A stretch of DNA of 32,296 nt from NCBI GenBank assembly GCA_030550695.1, contig JAUQOX010000004.1, forward strand, positions 1 through 32,296, given 5' to 3'. This document shows, one piece after another, positions 1 to 9,128 of the stretch. Origin of the DNA: Gemmatimonadota bacterium (lineage in GTDB: Bacteria > Gemmatimonadota > Gemmatimonadetes > Longimicrobiales > Gaopeijiaceae). The notes beneath the pieces are model-generated. The model ran no database searches. It was given only the letters and a program-made list of their open reading frames with translations, and was not told the origin of the DNA. The translations under genes were made by a program, and so were the position numbers. The first letter of the stretch is position 1. Each line of letters starts with the position of its first letter.

Positions 1-119
1 CTGGGGGGAGGGGGGGGGAACCAACCCCCAGCGGGCCTATTTCGGCTCTGTTGCTCTGAGGATCACCTTCTAGGGAGATCGGACCGCTGGGGAATCGGGC
101 AAAGGGCGGCGTCCGGGGG

Positions 120-1256
120 ATGCTAACGCCGGAGGACCTCCGTTACCTGGAGAGGGCCGTGGAGTTGGGGCGCCGGGGGTGGGGTTGGGTTCATCCGAAC
201 CCCATGGTGGGGTGTGTGGTGGTGCGGGACGGGATGGTGGTGGGGGAGGGGTGGCACAAGGTGTACGGGGGACCCCACGCGGAGCTGGTGGCGTTGGCTG
301 CCGCGGGCCCGCTGGCGAAAGGGGCGACCTGTTACGTGAGCCTGGAGCCCTGTCGCCATCACGGCCGGACGCCTCCCTGCACCCAGGCTCTGCTGGAAGC
401 CGGCATCCGGCGCGTGATCTTCGGTGCCGCCGATCCTGGGGAAAAGTCCGGGGGAGGCGCCCGGGTGTTGCGGGAGGCGGGGGTGGAGGTGATGGGTCCG
501 GTGTTTTCGACTTGGGATGCGTGGCAAGAGAACCCCGCGTTTTTCTATCTCGCGGCATACCCCCCGCCTTTCGTGGCGGTGAAGCTGGCTCAGACCCTCG
601 ACGGGCGGATTGCCGAGTCGCCGGACCGACCCACCGCCATCACGGGTCCGGAGGCTCTGCGGGAGGCCCATCGTCTCCGGTGCGGCTTCGACGGGGTGAT
701 GGTGGGCAGGCGTACCGTGTTGGCCGACGACCCGGCCCTGACGGTGCGATACGGCCTCGCCTGTCGAAAACCCCCTGCGCGGATCGTTCTGGATAGCCAG
801 GCCAGAGTGCCGCCGACAGCGCGGCTCTTCCATGATGCGGATCAGGTGCCGGTGGTGGTGTTTGTGGGGTTGGACGCGCCGGAGGGCAGGCTTGGGGCGC
901 TCCGTGGGGCGGGAGCGGTGATCCGTCGGGTTCCCAGGGGGCCGGAGGGGCTTTCGTTGCCCGCTGTCCTGGAGGGGTTGGAGGAGCTGGGGATCCGAAC
1001 GGTGCTGTGCGAAGGGGGAGGTCGGCTGGCTGGTTCCCTCCTCCGGGAGCGGAGGGCGGCCCGCCTTCACGTGTTTCTGGCACCCTTCGTGCTGGGGGAA
1101 GGAGCGGTGCCGGCCTGGCCCGCAGGGGCATCCGGGGAGGTGTGGGAGGGTTGGGCTCCGGGCCCCGCCCCTGTGCGGTTCGGAAGGGACGTCCTCGTCA
1201 CCTACGATCGGAAGGACCTATGTTCACCGGAATCATCGAGGCTGTGGGCGTCATAG
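120..1256 (+). CDS. ribD: Bifunctional diaminohydroxyphosphoribosylaminopyrimidine deaminase / 5-amino-6-(5-phosphoribosylamino)uracil reductase
   Basis: ORF of 378 aa with deaminase zinc motifs HAE...SLEPCRHHGRTPPCTQAL and RibD reductase domain (VKLAQTLDGRIA, GVMVGRRTVLADDP); followed by the other rib genes. Confidence 0.96.
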   Translation: MLTPEDLRYLERAVELGRRGWGWVHPNPMVGCVVVRDGMVVGEGWHKVYGGPHAELVALAAAGPLAKGATCYVSLEPCRHHGRTPPCTQALLEAGIRRVIFGAADPGEKSGGGARVLREAGVEVMGPVFSTWDAWQENPAFFYLAAYPPPFVAVKLAQTLDGRIAESPDRPTAITGPEALREAHRLRCGFDGVMVGRRTVLADDPALTVRYGLACRKPPARIVLDSQARVPPTARLFHDADQVPVVVFVGLDAPEGRLGALRGAGAVIRRVPRGPEGLSLPAVLEGLEELGIRTVLCEGGGRLAGSLLRERRAARLHVFLAPFVLGEGAVPAWPAGASGEVWEGWAPGPAPVRFGRDVLVTYDRKDLCSPESSRLWAS

Positions 1257-1876
1257 CGGGGGTCCAGGACCAGGCGGGTTCGCGACGCTTCGTAGTGGAG
1301 GCCCCGGAACTCGTCGGGGGGCTCAAGGAGGGCGCCTCCGTTGCGGTGGACGGTGCCTGCCAGACGGTGGTGGGGTTGTCTGGAGAGCGGTTTACGGTGG
1401 AAACCATCGGGACCACCTTGGCCCGCACCATCGCCGGGCGGTATCGGGTGGGTTCCAGGGTAAACCTGGAGCGGGCCATGGTCCTGGGAGGGCGCCTGGA
1501 CGGTCATCTGGTCCAGGGTCACGTGGACGGTGTCGGAAAGGTCTTGAGTCTTCGGCGGGAGGGCGAGTACTGGCTCCTCGACTTCGAAATGCCGCCGGTG
1601 GTGGACGCGGTCACGGTGCTCCACGGCTCCATCGCCGTAAACGGGGTCAGTCTGACCGTGAACGCCCTCCCGGGACCGGGTCGGTGTCAGGTGGGGCTCA
1701 TCCCCTACACCTGGGCCCACACGAATCTGGGGCTCCTGAAGCCCGGCGAATCCGTGAACCTGGAAGGGGACCTGGTGGGTAAACACGTGGCCAAACTGCT
1801 GTCGGCCTGGAGAGGCCCCTCCGAGCTGTCGTTGGAATCGCTGACGGCTTGGGGATTTCGGAGGGAGCGGTCCTGA
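1220..1876 (+). CDS. ribE: Riboflavin synthase alpha chain
   Basis: [10 protein letters not shown] start at ATG 1220 inside the 1007..1876 ORF; duplicated lumazine-binding domains; overlaps ribD end. Confidence 0.95.
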   Translation: MFTGIIEAVGVIAGVQDQAGSRRFVVEAPELVGGLKEGASVAVDGACQTVVGLSGERFTVETIGTTLARTIAGRYRVGSRVNLERAMVLGGRLDGHLVQGHVDGVGKVLSLRREGEYWLLDFEMPPVVDAVTVLHGSIAVNGVSLTVNALPGPGRCQVGLIPYTWAHTNLGLLKPGESVNLEGDLVGKHVAKLLSAWRGPSELSLESLTAWGFRRERS

Positions 1877-3072
1877 TGTTCGACCGGGTGGAGGACGCCA
1901 TCGAAGCCATCCGCCGGGGAGAAATGGTGATCGTGGCGGATGACGAGGACCGGGAAAACGAGGGGGATCTGGTCTGTGCGGCCGCCTTGGCCACCCCGGA
2001 GATCATCAACTTCATGACCAAATACGGGCGTGGCCTCATCTGTGTGGCTCTCACCAACGAAAGGGCAGACGAGCTGGGGCTCCCCCTCATGACGGACACG
2101 AACACCGACCCCCAGCGAACGGCCTTTACGGTCTCCGTGGACGCCGACAGCCGCTTCGGGGTTACCACGGGCATCAGCGCCTACGATCGGGCCAAGACCA
2201 TCCAGGTTCTTCTCGACCCGGAAACCCGCCCTCAGGACCTGCGCCGACCCGGCCACATCTTCCCCTTGCGGGCCCGGCCGGGAGGGGTCCTGCGCCGCGT
2301 GGGCCAGACGGAGGCGGCCGTGGACCTCGCCCGACTCGCCGGGCTTCCGGCGGCCGGGGTGATCTGCGAGATCCTGAACGACGACGGAACCATGGCCCGG
2401 CGGCCACAACTGGAGGTGATGGCCCGGGAACACGGCCTCAAGTTCATTACCGTCGCCCAGCTGGTGGCCTATCGGCTGGCCCGGGAGCGTTTGGTGCGGC
2501 GGATCGCCGAGGCGGAACTGCCCACCGCGTACGGCAATTTCCGGATCGTGGGGTACACCAACGTGGTGGACGAACGGGAACACGTAGCGTTGGTGAAGGG
2601 GGAGGTGGAAGGGAAGGAGGACGTTCTCGTCCGCATGCATTCCGAGTGCCTCACCGGCGATGTCTTCGGCTCGAGGCGGTGCGACTGCGGCGAGCAACTT
2701 CGTGCGGCTATGCGCCAGATCGAGGAAGAGGGACTGGGGGTCATCGTCTACCTCAAACAGGAGGGTCGGGGCATCGGACTCGCCAACAAGTTGAGGGCAT
2801 ACGACCTTCAGGATCAGGGGCGGGACACGGTGGAGGCCAACGAAGCTCTAGGTTTCAAACCGGATCTCCGGGATTACGGGCTGGGGGCCCAGATCCTCTT
2901 GGACTTGGGGCTCACCTCCATCCGCCTTCTCACCAACAACCCCCGGAAGATCGTGGGATTGGAGGGGTACGGCCTGAAGATCACCGACCGCGTGCCCATT
3001 CGGGTCGAGGCGGGGGAGTTCAACCGGGAATACCTAGCCACGAAGCGGACCAAGCTAGGACACATCCTTTGA
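1876..3072 (+). CDS. ribBA: Bifunctional 3,4-dihydroxy-2-butanone-4-phosphate synthase / GTP cyclohydrolase II
   Basis: [33 protein letters not shown] (RibB) fused to [24 protein letters not shown] (RibA zinc motif); ATG at 1876 overlaps the ribE stop. Confidence 0.96.
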   Translation: MFDRVEDAIEAIRRGEMVIVADDEDRENEGDLVCAAALATPEIINFMTKYGRGLICVALTNERADELGLPLMTDTNTDPQRTAFTVSVDADSRFGVTTGISAYDRAKTIQVLLDPETRPQDLRRPGHIFPLRARPGGVLRRVGQTEAAVDLARLAGLPAAGVICEILNDDGTMARRPQLEVMAREHGLKFITVAQLVAYRLARERLVRRIAEAELPTAYGNFRIVGYTNVVDEREHVALVKGEVEGKEDVLVRMHSECLTGDVFGSRRCDCGEQLRAAMRQIEEEGLGVIVYLKQEGRGIGLANKLRAYDLQDQGRDTVEANEALGFKPDLRDYGLGAQILLDLGLTSIRLLTNNPRKIVGLEGYGLKITDRVPIRVEAGEFNREYLATKRTKLGHIL

Positions 3073-3085
3073 GGGAGAGAGCCAG

Positions 3086-3550
3086 GTGAACGAGTTCTAT
3101 GGGGAACTCAAAGGCGAAGGCAAGCGCTTTGCCGTGCTCCTGACCCGGTTCAACAGCCTGGTCACGGAGGAACTCTTGGCCGGAGCCAAAGACTGCCTGC
3201 TCCGGCATGGCGTGGCCGACGACGACATCGACGTGTACCGGGTTCCAGGGGCATGGGAGCTTCCGGCGGCGGCCTCGAGAATCGTTTCCCTGGGGAAACA
3301 CGATGCCCTGATTGCGCTGGGGTGCATCATTCGGGGCGGGACTCCCCACTTCGAGTTCGTAGCAGCGGAAGCCCTCCGGGGCCTGGGGGCCGTGGCCCGG
3401 GAGGCCAAGATTCCCGTTTCCCTCGGGGTCCTGACCACGGATACGGTCGACCAGGCGCTGGAAAGGGCGGGGACCAAGGCCGGCAACAAGGGTTGGGATG
3501 CGGCGCTGAGCGCGCTGGAGATGACCGATCTCTACCGGCGGCTGGGGTAG
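3086..3550 (+). CDS. ribH: 6,7-dimethyl-8-ribityllumazine synthase
   Basis: 154 aa, RFNSLVTEELLAGAKDCL, VPGAWELPAAASRI, ALGCIIRGGTPHFEFV; GTG start. Confidence 0.96.
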   Translation: MNEFYGELKGEGKRFAVLLTRFNSLVTEELLAGAKDCLLRHGVADDDIDVYRVPGAWELPAAASRIVSLGKHDALIALGCIIRGGTPHFEFVAAEALRGLGAVAREAKIPVSLGVLTTDTVDQALERAGTKAGNKGWDAALSALEMTDLYRRLG

Positions 3551-3553
3551 GTC

Positions 3554-4045
3554 GTGGTGCCCGGCGGCCTCGGAAGGCGCGAGCCGGATCATCGCCGGGA
3601 CCGGGGGCGGGCTCGGGCGTGGGCCCTCCATACCCTCTACCTCTGGGAGTCCGGCGGAGGGGGGGCGACTCCGAGACAGGCCCTGAACCGGCTCCTCCAG
3701 ACGCGCCGGGTAGCACCCCGCCGGGTTCCCTTCCTGGAACGTCTGATCCAGGTGGTGGAGGAGCACCTGTCCGAGATCGACGGGGCCCTGGAATCGGTCC
3801 TGGAGAACTGGCGGCTGGAAAGACTGAGCGTGACCGACCGGTCGGTGCTTCGCCTTGGGGCGGCTGAAATCCTCTTTGTCCCGGAAGTGCCCCCGAAGGT
3901 GGCCATCCAAGAAGCCCTCCGTCTGGCCGAGGCCTACGGCGGGGGAGAGGACTCTCCCAAGTTCATCAACGGTGTCCTGGACGCTCTCTATAAGCGTTTC
4001 CGGTGGCCTGCTCCGACCGGGGAAGGTAGGGGGCCCGGCCCTTGA
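3554..4045 (+). CDS. nusB: Transcription antitermination factor NusB
   Basis: C-terminal NusB signature RSVLRLGAAEILFVPEVPPKVAIQEALRLAEAYGGGEDSPKFINGVLD; adjacent to ribH as in many bacteria. Confidence 0.93.
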   Translation: MVPGGLGRREPDHRRDRGRARAWALHTLYLWESGGGGATPRQALNRLLQTRRVAPRRVPFLERLIQVVEEHLSEIDGALESVLENWRLERLSVTDRSVLRLGAAEILFVPEVPPKVAIQEALRLAEAYGGGEDSPKFINGVLDALYKRFRWPAPTGEGRGPGP

Positions 4046-5166
4046 ACATCCTGGTGGTGAACTGGCAGGACCGTCTCAACCCCCAGGCCGGGGGCGCCGA
4101 GATCCATCTCCACGAGATCTTCGGGCGCCTGGCCGGGTGGGGACATCGGGTGACCGTGCTGGTTTCGGGCTTTGCCGGAGCCCCGGCCCGGGAAGAGCTG
4201 GACGGGATGTCGATCCGCCGAGTGGGGGGGCGTCACACCTTCGGAGCCTTGGTCCCGGCGGCCGTCAGGGGATTGGCCCGGGAGTCCTCCTTCGATGTGG
4301 CTGTGGAGGACTTGAACAAGGTGCCGGTATTCTTGCCCCTCTGGTTGCGCCTCCCCATGGTTCTCCTCGTGCACCACCTTTTCGGACGGACCGCATTCCG
4401 GGAGGCCTCCCTCCCCGTGGCCCTGGCCACCTGGCTGCTGGAGAGACCCCTCCCGTGGGTCTACCGGAGCCGCCCGACCGTGGCTGTTTCGGGGAGCACC
4501 CTGGAAGACCTCCGGGGCCGGGGTCTGGGGAAGGGGCCGGCCTGTGTCATTCCCAACGGGGTGGACCTGGATCGGTTCAGGCCGGACCCGGCCACGGTGC
4601 CGTTCCCCCGGCCGACCCTTCTTTACCTCGGCCGCCTCAAGCGCTACAAGGGGGTGGACATCATCCTGCGGGCGGTGGCCCTCCTTCGTGCCCGGGGGGT
4701 GGAGGTGGAGTTCCTGGTGGCCGGCAGGGGCGACGACGAGGCCCGCCTCCGGCGCCTCGTGGACCAGCTGGGCCTCCACGATGTGGTTCGGTTCCTCGGG
4801 TACGTGTCCGAAGAAGAAAAACCCCGTCTTTTTCGCCGAAGTTGGGTTCACGTGTTGACTTCCCCCAAAGAGGGGTGGGGTATTTCTATTCTGGAGGCAT
4901 CGGCTTCGGGGATCCCCACGGTGGCCAGTGACAGCCCAGGCCTTCGGGACGCGGTACAACATGGGGTCACGGGGCTTCTGGTACCCCATGGCCATGTGGA
5001 GGCTCTGGCCGGTGCCCTGGCCCGCCTCCTTTCCGACCCCGCCGAGCGGCAAGCCATGGGCAGGGCCGCCCGGCGGTTTGCAGAGGGGTTCTCTTGGGAA
5101 GCGTCGGCCCGATCCACGGAACGATTTCTGACGGAGCAGGTAGCCGCTGCCCGGGAGGCCCGGTAG
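4042..5166 (+). CDS. GT4-family glycosyltransferase
   Basis: MNILVVNWQDRLNPQAGGAEIHLHEIFGRLAGWGHRV N-term; IPNGVDLDRF and EGWGISILEASASGIPTVASDSPGLRDAV (EX7E) motifs; TTG start overlaps nusB by 4 nt. Confidence 0.9.
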   Translation: MNILVVNWQDRLNPQAGGAEIHLHEIFGRLAGWGHRVTVLVSGFAGAPAREELDGMSIRRVGGRHTFGALVPAAVRGLARESSFDVAVEDLNKVPVFLPLWLRLPMVLLVHHLFGRTAFREASLPVALATWLLERPLPWVYRSRPTVAVSGSTLEDLRGRGLGKGPACVIPNGVDLDRFRPDPATVPFPRPTLLYLGRLKRYKGVDIILRAVALLRARGVEVEFLVAGRGDDEARLRRLVDQLGLHDVVRFLGYVSEEEKPRLFRRSWVHVLTSPKEGWGISILEASASGIPTVASDSPGLRDAVQHGVTGLLVPHGHVEALAGALARLLSDPAERQAMGRAARRFAEGFSWEASARSTERFLTEQVAAAREAR

Positions 5167-5229
5167 CTTTCCACCTTTCCCCCCCGGCTGGCCAGGCCAC
5201 CCGGGCGGGTGTGCTTCGACGGAGGAACC

Positions 5230-5559
5230 ATGAGAGTTCAGATTTCCGCACGACGCTGCGAGATCCCGGACACGATACGGGCTCGTGCCGAGAGTCGACT
5301 GGGGAAGCTGTCCAAGTACGAGCCTCGGATTTCCAGTGCGGAGGTGGTCTTCGAAGTGGAGAAGCACGTCAAGCGTGTCGAAGCGGTCGTGAGCGTGGAC
5401 CGGGACGAGCCGGTGGTGGCCAAAGGCGAAGGGGAGGAGTTCCGGGAAGCGTTGGACCAGATGGTGGACCGTTTGGGACGGATCCTCAAGAAACGCCGGT
5501 CCCAGAAGAAGGAGCATCATGGACCTGGGCTTGCCGACACCGCTCTTTCCGGGGAATAA
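5230..5559 (+). CDS. hpf: Ribosome hibernation-promoting factor, short form (HPF/RaiA family)
   Basis: MRVQISARRCEIPDTIRARAESRLGKLSKYEPRISSAEVVFEVEK; about 110 aa with no long C-terminal domain; GGAGG 5' of ATG 5230. Confidence 0.88.
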   Translation: MRVQISARRCEIPDTIRARAESRLGKLSKYEPRISSAEVVFEVEKHVKRVEAVVSVDRDEPVVAKGEGEEFREALDQMVDRLGRILKKRRSQKKEHHGPGLADTALSGE

Positions 5560-5569
5560 CGGCCGGGGG

Positions 5570-6532
5570 ATGGAGCGAAGCATCACGGTGGAGGATCTCC
5601 TCCGGGATCGGGAGGCGATCCTCCACCTGGAGAATCTCTCTCCGGACACCGGCCTCCGTCGCAAGATCACCCAAGCCACGCCGGGCAGCCCAGGGCTGGC
5701 TCTGGCGGGCTTCATGGCGCGGATCCGCGGGGGGAGGGTTCAGGTTTTCGGGGAAACGGAAATGGCGTTCCTCGCTTCCCTGGATCCCGCGGAAGCCGCC
5801 GAGCGTCTGCGGGCCTTCTTCCATCACGAGATCCCGGTGGTTTTCGTGACCAAAGGGCTGGAGGTTCCCCCCTGGTTCCTGGAGGCTGCCAAGGAGTACA
5901 AGATCCCCGTCTTCCGGACCACCCTCTCCACGGGCCTCTTCTTCCAGCTTCTCAACCCCTACCTGGAGGCGGCCCTCGCTCCCACGGTGAGCATCCACGG
6001 CTCCCTGGCCGACGTATACGGTGTGGGCCTACTGTTCGTGGGCCAGAGTGGCATCGGCAAGAGCGAGTGCGTCCTGGACCTGGTGGAACGGGGACACCGG
6101 TTGGTGGCGGATGATCTGGTTTTCGCTACCCGACGGGGCAACGACATCATCATCGGGTACGGGCATGAACTCCAGCGGCATCACATGGAGATCCGCGGGG
6201 TCGGCATCATCGATGTGCGGGCCTTGTTCGGCATCCGGGCCATCCGCCAACAGAAGCGTATCGAAGTGGTGGTACAGCTGGAGGTGTGGGACGATCAGAG
6301 GGATTACAACAGGACAGGACTCGAGGAAGAGGAGGCGGTCATTCTGGGGGTGAGCCTTCCCAAGGTCACCGTTCCGTTGAATCCAGGAAAGAACATCACG
6401 GTGATCTCGGAGGTGGTGGCCATGAACCACCTCCTGAAATACGCAGGGGTGGACTCGGCCCGGGAGTTCGACCAGAGGATGCGGGAAGCTCTTCAGGTTA
6501 CACGCAAATATCTTGAGGAAGACTATGAGTGA
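5570..6532 (+). CDS. hprK: HPr kinase/phosphorylase
   Basis: Walker A GQSGIGKSE, LVADDLV, and MEIRGVGIIDVRALFG signature; likely start MERSITVEDLL at ATG 5570 (ORF caller start 5519 overlaps hpf). Confidence 0.95.
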   Translation: MERSITVEDLLRDREAILHLENLSPDTGLRRKITQATPGSPGLALAGFMARIRGGRVQVFGETEMAFLASLDPAEAAERLRAFFHHEIPVVFVTKGLEVPPWFLEAAKEYKIPVFRTTLSTGLFFQLLNPYLEAALAPTVSIHGSLADVYGVGLLFVGQSGIGKSECVLDLVERGHRLVADDLVFATRRGNDIIIGYGHELQRHHMEIRGVGIIDVRALFGIRAIRQQKRIEVVVQLEVWDDQRDYNRTGLEEEEAVILGVSLPKVTVPLNPGKNITVISEVVAMNHLLKYAGVDSAREFDQRMREALQVTRKYLEEDYE

Positions 6533-6947
6533 GGGCCGGCCGGCAAAGGGCGTCTTGGTAGCGCACGGTCTGATGGCCCAGGGAATGGTCGACGCGGTGC
6601 GTCGGATCGCCGGGGTGTCCCAAGACGCTCTCACGGCCCTGAGCAACGAGGGCAAGGCTCCGCAAACTCTTCAGGAGGAGCTGGACACCCTCCTGGGAGA
6701 CGATCCGGCGGTGGTGTTCACGGATCTGGGGAGCGGCAGTTGTGCCCTGGCAGCGCGGGTATGCTGCCGGTCGAACCCCCGGCGCGTGGTGGTTTTCGGT
6801 GCCAACCTGCCCATGCTTCTCGAGTTCGTCTTCAACCGGCATCGTCCCTTCGAGGAGCTGATTCCACGCCTGCTGGCGAAGGGGCGGGAGGGTTTGGGTT
6901 GTTACAGCGAGGGCTCCGAAGATGCCCATCGTCCTGTATCGAGTTGA
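6525..6947 (+). CDS. PTS mannose-family EIIA component
   Basis: KGVLVAHGLMAQGMVDAVRRIAG with candidate phospho-His, VVFTDLGSGSCALAA; ATG 6525 overlaps hprK stop. Confidence 0.88.
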   Translation: MSEGRPAKGVLVAHGLMAQGMVDAVRRIAGVSQDALTALSNEGKAPQTLQEELDTLLGDDPAVVFTDLGSGSCALAARVCCRSNPRRVVVFGANLPMLLEFVFNRHRPFEELIPRLLAKGREGLGCYSEGSEDAHRPVSS

Positions 6948-7401
6948 CGAACGTCTCCTTCACGGGCAGGTGGTGGTGGGTTGGGGTGGACACCTGCACC
7001 CCGACAGGTATGTGGTGGTGGACGACGCCCTCATGGATAGCGCCTGGGAGAGGGAGCTGTATGCCTTGGGCGTTCCCGAGGGGGTGGAGGTGGTGTTCGC
7101 CCGCCCCACTTCGGCCCTGGAGCACCTCGAGGAATGGCGCGCGTCGCCGCTTCGGACGGTCCTCCTCACGAGGGATCTGGGGACCATGGCCCAGCTTGCC
7201 CGGGGGGCTCGGATGGCCGGCGAGGAAGTGAATGTCGGCGGGCTGCATGCGGCACCCGGGCGGGTTCAGGTGTTGCCGTACGTCCACTTGGCGCCCGAGG
7301 ATCGCTTGGCCCTGGAAGAGCTCCGGAGAGAGGGGGTAAGGGTGGTGGCCCGGGACCTCCCGGGGTCCAGAGGGGTCCCCGCGGGAGATTGGGTGCCCTG
7401 A
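6922..7401 (+). CDS. PTS mannose/sorbose-family EIIB component
   Basis: YRVDERLLHGQVVVGWG (phospho-His motif), EEVNVGGLHAAPGR. Confidence 0.93.
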   Translation: MPIVLYRVDERLLHGQVVVGWGGHLHPDRYVVVDDALMDSAWERELYALGVPEGVEVVFARPTSALEHLEEWRASPLRTVLLTRDLGTMAQLARGARMAGEEVNVGGLHAAPGRVQVLPYVHLAPEDRLALEELRREGVRVVARDLPGSRGVPAGDWVP

Positions 7402-7422
7402 GAAGGGAGGAGACGAGGCCCA

Positions 7423-8085
7423 ATGGAGTGGTGGCTTCTTCCCCTTCTGGGGGGGCTTCTGGCCTTGGACCAAACCTCTTTCGGCCAGTTCATGGTGTCC
7501 AGGCCCCTGGTGGGGGGGACGGTGGTGGGCTGGGTGCTGGGTGAACCCATGTTGGGGTTCCTCCTCGGGGGGATCATGGAACTCTGCTTCCTGCCGGCGG
7601 TTCCCACGGGGGGAGGTCAGGTCCCTGAGGGCGGGCCGGCGGTGGGGGTGGGGGTATGGGCGGCGGATTCCCTGGAAGGCGAAGGGGGGTTGGCCCTGGG
7701 GCTGGCGCTGGGCCTCCTCTGGGCCTGGCTGGGATCGGTCTCGGTCCACCTCCTCAGGGGCTGGAACAGCCGGTGGGTGCCCGTGGATGGTGGGGGGGTG
7801 GGGGTCCGGGCAGGGATGGTGTGGCGGGGCCAGATCGTGGGCCTGGCCAGCGATTTCCTCAGGGGTGGGCTCCTCTGTGCGGGGGGTATGGGGGTGGCTG
7901 CAGTTTTGGCGCCTCTGTTGCGAGGGAGTTGGCCGCTGGGGATGTCGGCCACTCTGGCTGTCCTGGCGATGGGAGGCTCCCTCGCCGTGGGAGGGCTCCT
8001 GGCTCTCTGGGAAAAGGGGGGCAAGCGGTGGCGGGTCTTCCTGGCGGGGTGCGGCCTCGGGGTGGCCTGGGGAGTGCTGACGTGA
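7423..8085 (+). CDS. PTS mannose/sorbose-family EIIC component
   Basis: Hydrophobic 220 aa, ALDQTSFGQFMVSRPLVGGTVVGWVLGEPMLGFLLGGIMELCFLPAVPTGG; between IIB and IID. Confidence 0.88.
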   Translation: MEWWLLPLLGGLLALDQTSFGQFMVSRPLVGGTVVGWVLGEPMLGFLLGGIMELCFLPAVPTGGGQVPEGGPAVGVGVWAADSLEGEGGLALGLALGLLWAWLGSVSVHLLRGWNSRWVPVDGGGVGVRAGMVWRGQIVGLASDFLRGGLLCAGGMGVAAVLAPLLRGSWPLGMSATLAVLAMGGSLAVGGLLALWEKGGKRWRVFLAGCGLGVAWGVLT

Positions 8086-8831
8086 AGCGGATCTCCAGGT
8101 GGGCTCAGGTCTCGAGCTTCCTGAGGCTCTTCGCGTTGCAGGCCTCATGGAACTATCGGACGTTGCAGGGTAACGGGTTTGCTTTCGCCGTCCTCCCCAT
8201 CCTCCGGCAGGTCCACGAGGGGAACGCCGAAGGGCTGGAGGGCGCCCTGAGTCGGCACATCGGGCACTTCAACGCCCATCCTTACCTGGCGGGGCTGGCG
8301 GTGGGGGCGGTGGCCCGCATGGAGGCGGACGGGAGAGACCCGGAGGAGATCCGCCGGTTCAAGCTGGCCGTGAAAGGCCCCCTGGGGAGTTTGGGAGATG
8401 CCTTGATCTGGAGCGGGTGGCGCCCCACCCTCTTGTTGGCGGCCATGGTGGTGGGCCTGGTCACCGGGAGGCCCGGTCTGGCGGTGGGGGCGTTTCTCAT
8501 CGCGTACAACTTGGGCCACCTGGCCCTGAGGCTCTTGGGCTTTCGGATCGGCTGGGAGTACGGAAGCCAAGTGGGCGATGCCCTGAGGCGGCTCGGTCTG
8601 TCGAAGAAGGCGGATGTCTTGCAGTCGCTGGGGGTCCTGCAGTTGGGGCTCCTGGTGGGGGTTCTGGCGGCCGAGTCCCTGGGGCAGGGGTGGTGGGGCG
8701 GGGTGGCCGTAGCCTTGGGAGGTATGGGGATTTGGGTCGGCAGCCGGGTGGGCCCCAGAATCTGGCGGGTATGTCTTTGGCTCCTCGTGGGTACGCTGGG
8801 TTTGGTGCATTTGGGGGGAGTCTGGGGATGA
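8082..8831 (+). CDS. PTS mannose-family EIID component
   Basis: SSFLRLFALQASWNYRTLQGNGFAFAVLPILRQV ... HFNAHPYLAGL; GTG 8082 overlaps the IIC stop. Confidence 0.93.
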   Translation: MKRISRWAQVSSFLRLFALQASWNYRTLQGNGFAFAVLPILRQVHEGNAEGLEGALSRHIGHFNAHPYLAGLAVGAVARMEADGRDPEEIRRFKLAVKGPLGSLGDALIWSGWRPTLLLAAMVVGLVTGRPGLAVGAFLIAYNLGHLALRLLGFRIGWEYGSQVGDALRRLGLSKKADVLQSLGVLQLGLLVGVLAAESLGQGWWGGVAVALGGMGIWVGSRVGPRIWRVCLWLLVGTLGLVHLGGVWG

Positions 8832-9112
8832 GCGAGGTCCATCAGGTGAAAGCGGCGTCCGTGGAGGTGGTGAACCGGGCAGGGGTGCACGCCCGTCCGG
8901 CTGCAGCGTTGGTGAAGGCTGCCGGCCGGTTCCGCTCGGAAATCCACGTGGAAAAGGACGGCCTGCGGGTGAACGCCAAGTCCATTATGGGGGTTCTTAT
9001 GCTTGCGGCTGAGCAAGGATCCACCCTCCGATTCACCGCCGTGGGGCCTGATGCAGAAGAGGCGCTGGCAACCCTCACGGAACTGGTACGGCGGGGGTTC
9101 GAGGAAGAGTGA
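8828..9112 (+). CDS. ptsH: Phosphocarrier protein HPr
   Basis: NRAGVHARPAAALVKAA (His15) and NAKSIMGVLMLAA (Ser46 region); ATG 8828 overlaps IID stop. Confidence 0.95.
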   Translation: MSEVHQVKAASVEVVNRAGVHARPAAALVKAAGRFRSEIHVEKDGLRVNAKSIMGVLMLAAEQGSTLRFTAVGPDAEEALATLTELVRRGFEEE

Positions 9113-9128
9113 GGCAAGGGGGACGACC

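Noticed and set aside
1-31. G-rich tract with CTGGGGG/CCCCCAG inverted repeat
   Set aside because: At the window edge with no context; may be the terminator of an upstream gene or a simple G-run.
1-119. Possible FMN (RFN) riboswitch upstream of ribD
   Set aside because: No conserved RFN blocks visible in the available 119 nt; the element, if any, would need sequence left of the window.
3988-5715. 575-aa - strand ORF
   Set aside because: Antisense shadow of the glycosyltransferase and hpf genes; low-complexity composition.
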